A stretch of DNA of 64,000 nt from JANXXV01 sp038230275 (GTDB lineage Bacteria > Acidobacteriota > Terriglobia > Bryobacterales > Bryobacteraceae), in contig JBBRNO010000001.1 in assembly GCA_038230275.1 (NCBI GenBank), positions 1 through 64,000 on the forward strand, in the 5' to 3' direction. The translations under genes and the position numbers were made by a program. Positions 59,752 to 64,000 of this stretch are shown one piece after another. Position 1 is the stretch's first letter; each line of letters opens with the position of its first letter. The notes beneath the pieces are model-generated. The model had not been told where the DNA came from. It worked only from the letters and a program-made list of their open reading frames with translations, and did no database searches.

Positions 59752-59908
59752 AGGGACGCGATGCCAGACGACAGGCTCTGCGCGGCCGAGCCCTCATGGG
59801 TTGAACGCCCCACACCCAGCAAGCGAAAGCGAGACGCTGCTGATTGCGGGCGGACTCCGCTAACAATCATCGAACGAATTCCGGGCATTAGCGTATCTTT
59901 AGGGCAGA

Positions 59909-61069
59909 GTGAAAAACTTCCTTCTCTTGGCCGTTTTACTACCTCTTGCCTGCGCGGGAAAGGAGCCTGCGTCCATCCGCCGGCTCGATGGTTCTACCAT
60001 CACGACACTAGATGCCGAAACCTTCGCGCGTAAGACTTTAGAGGCCGCCCAGGTTACCGGAGCCCAGATCGTGGTTTTGGACAGCGGCCGAATCGCTTGG
60101 AGTGCGGCCTTCGGCCTGCGCGTTCGCGAGCCGCGGCTTCTCATGGATCGTGAAACCACCACCTGGGCCGCCTCCATCACGAAAAGCATCTTCGCCGTCT
60201 ACGTAATGCAATTGGTGGAGCACGGCGAATTCGACTTGGATAAGCCTATCTCAAACCAGCTTTCGCAGCCGCTGAACACTTACCCGGCTTATCGCGAATC
60301 CGCCTCAGAGATTGTCAAAGATCCGGCCTGGCCGTCCCTCACTCCGCGAATGTTGTTGGCTCACTCCGGCGGTTTGGCGAACTTTGCTTTCCTGGAGCCG
60401 GACAAGAAAATGCGGCTGCACTTCCAACCGGGAAAACAGTTTCGATACTCTGGCGAGGGAATCAATCTGGTTCAGTTCGTGATCGAGCAACAGAAAGGCC
60501 GTCCGCTGGATCAACTGATGCAGGACTCGCTCTTCACGCCGTTAGGGATGACCCACACCGGCCTGATCTATCGCAAGGAATTCGCCTCGAACGTGGCCGA
60601 CCGTTATGGCGTCGACGAACGCTTTTTGTCGCACACACAACGCTTCCCCGCCCGCGCTGCCGGCTCGATGACCACCAGCGCGGAGGATCTGGCCCGGTTT
60701 GCGGCTGCACTGCTTGAGGGAAAGATCCTGAAGCCGGCGGCGCGCAAGGCCATGCTCGCACCGTTCATATTCATCCGGTCGCTGCACCAGTTCTCAAGCG
60801 GCCCGGAAGAGCCGGAAGGAACGGAAGCGCCCGCGGCCGGTCTCGCTTATGGCGTCGGCTGGGGACTGCTCACCCACACCCGCTTCGGCCCTGCATTTTT
60901 CAAAGAAGGCCACGGCGACGGCGCGCAGAATTATATGATCTGCTTTGAACGGCGGAAGGCGTGCATGATCCTACTGACCAACAGCGACAACGGCGAGCGG
61001 GTGTTTCGCCCATTGCTGGAAAAGATCTTCGCTGATTGGGTGACGCCGTGGGAATGGGAGGGCTATTGA
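59909..61069 (+). CDS. Beta-lactamase-fold serine hydrolase, lipoprotein
   Basis: A 386-residue protein of the class C beta-lactamase/serine hydrolase family. It starts at GTG and has a lipoprotein signal peptide with a lipobox (LLLAVLLPLACAGKE), so it should be anchored in a membrane. The active-site motifs are SITKS (SxxK, Ser near residue 90), YSGEG at the YxN position and HGDG in place of KTG near residue 330. Such proteins are mostly esterases or peptidases (for example D-aminopeptidase relatives), rarely true beta-lactamases. The gene stands alone between the orphan permease and a permease remnant. Confidence 0.88.
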   Translation: MKNFLLLAVLLPLACAGKEPASIRRLDGSTITTLDAETFARKTLEAAQVTGAQIVVLDSGRIAWSAAFGLRVREPRLLMDRETTTWAASITKSIFAVYVMQLVEHGEFDLDKPISNQLSQPLNTYPAYRESASEIVKDPAWPSLTPRMLLAHSGGLANFAFLEPDKKMRLHFQPGKQFRYSGEGINLVQFVIEQQKGRPLDQLMQDSLFTPLGMTHTGLIYRKEFASNVADRYGVDERFLSHTQRFPARAAGSMTTSAEDLARFAAALLEGKILKPAARKAMLAPFIFIRSLHQFSSGPEEPEGTEAPAAGLAYGVGWGLLTHTRFGPAFFKEGHGDGAQNYMICFERRKACMILLTNSDNGERVFRPLLEKIFADWVTPWEWEGY

Positions 61070-61086
61070 CCCGTTCCACTTATATC

Positions 61087-61290
61087 AACGTGCTCACCCT
61101 ACTGCGGGGAGTAGTCGGACTCTACGGCATCGTTCCTTATTCGGCAAGCCAAAGACGCCGTGAGATTGGCATCCGCATGGCCCTCGACGCGCAACAGCGT
61201 GCGGTATATTCCCTCGTTTTGAAGGAAGCCGGATGGTTGACCGCCTTTGGGATTCTCATCGGCTTGGTTTGCTCAACGGCATTTTCATCC
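61087..61290 (+). pseudogene. Remnant of an orphan FtsX permease (C-terminal part)
   Basis: A plus-strand frame reads NVLTLLRGVVGLYGIVPYSA, then RRREIGIRMALDAQQRAVYS and LVLKEAGWLTAFGILIGLVC. This is the second FtsX signature of an acidobacterial orphan permease, compare GVIAYSVAQKTRELGIRRAL in the neighbour at 57316. The rest of the roughly 800-residue gene is missing on both sides. Its Gly in the usual RMALGA is Asp (RMALDA), typical of decay. It is left over from a deletion or recombination between permease copies. Confidence 0.85.
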
Positions 61291-61355
61291 CGCGCGCCGT
61301 GCCGCCGCTGTTACCCGCCAATAACGCCCGCGGAGTGCCCTGCTAAGATGGTGCG

Positions 61356-62318
61356 TTGAATCTCGCGCTCATCGGCTATGGCAACGTGGGTCGAGCGTTC
61401 GCGCGCCTGCTGCACCAGAAACGCTCCGTATATCCCTTCCGCATCGTCGCCATTCAGACGGCGCGGCACGGATCGGCGTTCGATTTGCGCGGGCTTCCAT
61501 TGGACCCCAGCTTTGAAGCGCACGCGACATCGATCGGCGAATTCCTTGACCGGTCAAAAGCCGAAGTGGCCATGGAACTCACCACGCTGGACCCGGCCAC
61601 CGGCGAACCCGCCATCACGCACATTCGCGAAGCCTTCGCGCGGGGGATGCATGTAGTCACAGCCAACAAGGGCCCCATCGCCCACGCCTACGCCGCGCTA
61701 CGAAACGAAGCCAAACAGGCCGGCGTCCAATTCCGCTTCGAATCCACCTGCATGGATGGAGCGCCCGTGTTCAATATGGTCCGCTGCAATCTGCCCGGCG
61801 TTAAGGTGCTGGGTTTTACCGGCGTTTTGAATTCCACTTCGAAGGTGGTGATCGCCGCCATGCGCCGCGGATTGAGCATGGAGGAAGGTATCGCCGAAGC
61901 GCGAAACCTTGGCATTACAGAGGCCGACGCCAGCTACGACATTGACGGTTGGGATTCGGCGGCGAAGGCCGCGGCCCTGGCCAATGTTTTGATGGACGCG
62001 CAGGTGACGCCGCTCGATGTCGACCGCAAAGGAATCGGCCGCTTGACTGTCGCCAAGATTCGCGACATGACTGCCTCCCGCAAAACGGTCTGCCTGGTGA
62101 GCCGCGGAACGCAAACTTCCAGTGGAGTGAAGTTGCGGGTACGAGCGGAAGTGTTGGACGACACCGATATACTGGCATCCGTCCATGGCACCTCGAACCT
62201 ATTACTGCTGCACACGGACCTGATGGGCACCGTAGGCACTGTCTCCATTTCACCCGGAGTCGAGCAGACGGCATACGGCGTATTTAGCGACTTGGTGGAC
62301 ATCGCCACTTCAATCTAG
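61356..62318 (+). CDS. Homoserine dehydrogenase, short form
   Basis: A 320-residue NAD(P)-dependent enzyme that reduces aspartate-semialdehyde to homoserine, the branch point to threonine and methionine. The nucleotide motif is ALIGYGNVGRAF, the catalytic lysine region VVTANKGPIA, and the conserved DGWDSAAKAA is present. It lacks the C-terminal ACT domain of the usual 430-residue bacterial enzyme, so allosteric inhibition by threonine is unlikely. It starts at TTG 61356 with no clear ribosome site. The next gene follows by 15 bases. Confidence 0.92.
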   Translation: MNLALIGYGNVGRAFARLLHQKRSVYPFRIVAIQTARHGSAFDLRGLPLDPSFEAHATSIGEFLDRSKAEVAMELTTLDPATGEPAITHIREAFARGMHVVTANKGPIAHAYAALRNEAKQAGVQFRFESTCMDGAPVFNMVRCNLPGVKVLGFTGVLNSTSKVVIAAMRRGLSMEEGIAEARNLGITEADASYDIDGWDSAAKAAALANVLMDAQVTPLDVDRKGIGRLTVAKIRDMTASRKTVCLVSRGTQTSSGVKLRVRAEVLDDTDILASVHGTSNLLLLHTDLMGTVGTVSISPGVEQTAYGVFSDLVDIATSI

Positions 62319-62333
62319 TTAAAGAAGGACACT

Positions 62334-63191
62334 ATGAAATTGATTCGATTTCGATTTGACGGCGCAGTTCATGCAGGCCTGGTAACGGGGCGCGGCGTTG
62401 TGCCAGTGGAACAGATTAACGCGAAACTGGGAACCCGCGTTCCCGACGACGTCTTGGCGATCATTCAGAGCGGCACGGCACCGGCACTGGCTGGCTATTC
62501 CGAAGGCGGCACCATTCCTTTCGGCGAAATCACTCCTCTGTTGCCTTATGAAGTGCCGCCGAAAATCTGGTGCATCGGCTTGAACTACAAATCCCATGCC
62601 GAGGACATCAACGCAGTGCAGCCCGAGGAACCCGGCAGTTTCATGAAGCCGGCTTCGTGCATGTTTCAACCCGAAGGCGATATTCAATTGCCTCCGCCGG
62701 AGGTGACTAACGATGTGGACGCTGAGGGCGAACTGGGAGTAGTGATCGGTAAGACCTGCCGGTTCGTGCCGCCAGAGCACATTCAGGATGTGATTTTCGG
62801 TTACACCACCACGCTTGATTTGACCGCGCTGGACATCCTGCGCAAGAATCCGCGCTACCTGACACGCTCAAAGAGCATCGATACGTTCTTCAGCTTCGGC
62901 CCGGTAATTGTGACCGCCGATGAGATTTCAGACGTTGGTGGGCTGGAAGTGATCACCGAGCATAACGACGGCATCTGTTCCCGCGATTTTGTCCGCAACA
63001 TGAGAACGCAACCTTTAGAGCTGGTACGGTTTCATAGTGACCATATGACGCTCTACCCTGGCGATCTGATTTCCACCGGATGTCCGAAGGGCGCACGCAT
63101 TAAGGCTGGGGACAAGGTGCGGGCTCGAATCGAGGGCATCGGGACACTAGGCGCCAGAGTGACGCAGGGAGAACGAACGGTCCGATTCTAG
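62334..63191 (+). CDS. Fumarylacetoacetate-hydrolase family protein
   Basis: A 285-residue FAH-family enzyme. The core is KIWCIGLNYKSHAED (the YxxHxxE metal and catalytic residues), then FMKPASCM, VDAEGELGVVIGK (Glu ligands) and GYTTTLDLTALDI (Asp ligand). Members act as hydrolases, decarboxylases or isomerases on beta-diketo acids in aromatic or sugar-acid catabolism. Ribosome site GAAGG is 5 bases before the ATG. Substrate is not predictable; the homoserine dehydrogenase gene just upstream is likely only a transcriptional neighbour. Confidence 0.92.
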   Translation: MKLIRFRFDGAVHAGLVTGRGVVPVEQINAKLGTRVPDDVLAIIQSGTAPALAGYSEGGTIPFGEITPLLPYEVPPKIWCIGLNYKSHAEDINAVQPEEPGSFMKPASCMFQPEGDIQLPPPEVTNDVDAEGELGVVIGKTCRFVPPEHIQDVIFGYTTTLDLTALDILRKNPRYLTRSKSIDTFFSFGPVIVTADEISDVGGLEVITEHNDGICSRDFVRNMRTQPLELVRFHSDHMTLYPGDLISTGCPKGARIKAGDKVRARIEGIGTLGARVTQGERTVRF

Positions 63192-63257
63192 GCCGAAAGG
63201 AGCGTCCCCCCCCGTGTTAAAATTGTAGGCATCTATGGTGGCAGCCAATTCTTTGAT

Positions 63258-63596
63258 ATGAAACGATTTCTGCTCTGGGATTATCCGCGCGCCGGATGGC
63301 AGTACGACGTCATGGTGGTGTTGATTCTGGCCTTCATTTTTGCCACGCCGCGTTCCATCTTTCGCGACCAGCCGCGGGCTAGCAACATCATAAGATTGCC
63401 CGAGGAGAACGGTGCAAATGTCTTCTTCGTGGAGCCCGAATTGGTGAACCCGGTTGCCGAGGCGGAGCGGACGTCAAAGGTGGAATCGATGCTCAAGTCC
63501 CGCTTTGGAAAGAAGGAAACGGTCGTAAGGTTGTTGCCTCTTTTTGATGCCGAACAAGAGGTGAAGGGTTACTTCGCCTACACCCGTTCGCAGTAA
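63258..63596 (+). CDS. Small membrane-anchored protein, unknown function
   Basis: A 112-residue protein with one membrane segment (VMVVLILAFIFATPRSIF, about residues 18-35) and a soluble C-terminal part (VESMLKSRFGKKETVVRLLP). No family recognised. A run of eight C lies at 63206-63213, upstream of the start. It is followed 18 bases later by the LolA-like gene on the same strand, so the two are probably co-transcribed and it may work with that envelope protein. Confidence 0.68.
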   Translation: MKRFLLWDYPRAGWQYDVMVVLILAFIFATPRSIFRDQPRASNIIRLPEENGANVFFVEPELVNPVAEAERTSKVESMLKSRFGKKETVVRLLPLFDAEQEVKGYFAYTRSQ

Positions 63597-63614
63597 CGCG
63601 CCCTCAGGGCACCT

Positions 63615-64000
63615 ATGCGCATCTTAATCCATCCACTATTCTTGTGTCTGCCGGCATTTGCACTGCCTCTGTCCGCGGCCACGCTACCGGAAGTTCTCGC
63701 CAGGATTGATGCCGCGGCGCCGAAATTCACCGGCATGTCGGCAGACGTGCAAAAGCTGGAATTCACCAAGGTAATTGCGGACAAGTCCATAGAGAGCGGT
63801 ACCATCCTGATCCGCCGCGCGAAACCCAAAGAACTTCACGTAAAAATTGAATTCACCAAACCCGAGCAGCGTTTCATCACACTGCGCGGCACCAAGGCTG
63901 AGCTCTACCTGCCAAAAATCGAAACGGTGCAGGAGATCAATTTGGGGAAGCAGAGCGATCTGGTCAGCAAAGTCATCCTGGTCGGATTCGGCACCACGGG
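63615..64000 (+). CDS. LolA-like outer-membrane lipoprotein carrier, 5' part only
   Basis: The frame is open from the ATG at 63615 to the window edge (128 codons seen). It begins with a signal peptide (MRILIHPLFLCLPAFALPL) and then LPEVLARIDAAAPKFTGMSA, a LolA/LolB-fold start. Typical LolA features follow: GTILIRRAKPKELHVKIEF and TLRGTKAELYLPKIETVQE. The carrier takes lipoproteins across the periplasm to the outer membrane; members of this subgroup may carry other lipids. The C-terminal third lies outside the window. Confidence 0.82.
   Translation, partial: MRILIHPLFLCLPAFALPLSAATLPEVLARIDAAAPKFTGMSADVQKLEFTKVIADKSIESGTILIRRAKPKELHVKIEFTKPEQRFITLRGTKAELYLPKIETVQEINLGKQSDLVSKVILVGFGTT

Noticed and set aside
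1..64000. tRNA, rRNA or tmRNA genes
   Set aside because: No cloverleaf-type sequence with a T-arm GGTTCRANYCC in the right context was found by eye; a covariance-model scan would be needed to exclude them.
1..64000. Prophage or complete insertion sequence
   Set aside because: No integrase, transposase, capsid or terminase gene, and no terminal inverted repeats with target duplications were seen.

Overview
The window is GC-rich, densely coded bacterial chromosome. Its gene content points to the Acidobacteriota, most likely the Solibacter/Bryobacter side. Markers are a full-length orphan MacB/FtsX-type permease (57316-59751) with a second one surviving as a scrap (61087-61290), a DUF1592 plus DUF1552 secreted pair with a haem c motif, a PQQ dehydrogenase, and the tail of an Oar-like TonB receptor. 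Taxonomy is inferred from families, not from a 16S gene; I saw no rRNA or tRNA gene. Many genes are chained by 1-4 base start/stop overlaps, so translational coupling is common.

Layout. 1-2.5 kb: a small Met/His-rich secreted protein with a frame-broken heavy-metal-binding domain gene, then a DPP III-like metallopeptidase. 2.5-5.7 kb: bacterial end joining (LigD and Ku, tail to tail). 5.7-6.8 kb: divergent DUF892 protein and bacterioferritin. 6.8-12.8 kb: PHP - PAP2 - proline dehydrogenase operon, divergent from a diacylglycerol-type glycosyltransferase coupled to a tandem alpha/beta-hydrolase. 13.2-13.8 kb: DUF433/DUF5615 toxin-antitoxin pair. 13.8-16.8 kb: haem c/PQQ dehydrogenase operon. 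17.8-21.2 kb: acylphosphatase - apt - ispE - cas6-like - esterase operon, divergent from hemB. 22.3-23.9 kb: RRM protein and two beta-barrel proteins, one with a perfect inverted repeat over its start. 23.9-28.7 kb: lutABC lactate oxidation, mutarotase, TPR protein. 28.8-30.6 kb: parvulin coupled to formylglycine-generating enzyme. 30.6-35.7 kb: OLD-like ATPase, GTP-dependent PEPCK, a TonB receptor fragment and a frame-broken acyltransferase. 36-40.4 kb: zinc alcohol dehydrogenase, SMP-30 protein, DUF2277 protein, unusual SDR.

The most striking locus is 40.6-44.3 kb: a compact three-gene operon encoding a bacterial gasdermin (N-terminal MGLC, candidate palmitoylation cysteine), an alpha/beta-hydrolase with a GHSFG elbow, and a caspase-like protease with a His277/Cys334 pair. 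Protease-triggered pore formation fits an abortive-infection or cell-death system; the hydrolase is the part I cannot explain from known gasdermin loci.

44.3-64 kb: DUF1592 - DUF1552 - ankyrin operon, beta-barrel proteins, response regulator, DUF4139 protein, GH13 glycosidase coupled to a GNAT, the orphan permease, a beta-lactamase-fold lipoprotein, a permease remnant, homoserine dehydrogenase, an FAH-family protein and the 5' part of a LolA-like gene running off the window.

Three genes (HMBD at 138-291, acyltransferase at 34568-35741, and possibly the DUF433 antitoxin at 13177) read better if one base is removed. Two of these sites are homopolymer runs. Sequencing error, phase variation and real decay cannot be told apart from the sequence alone.
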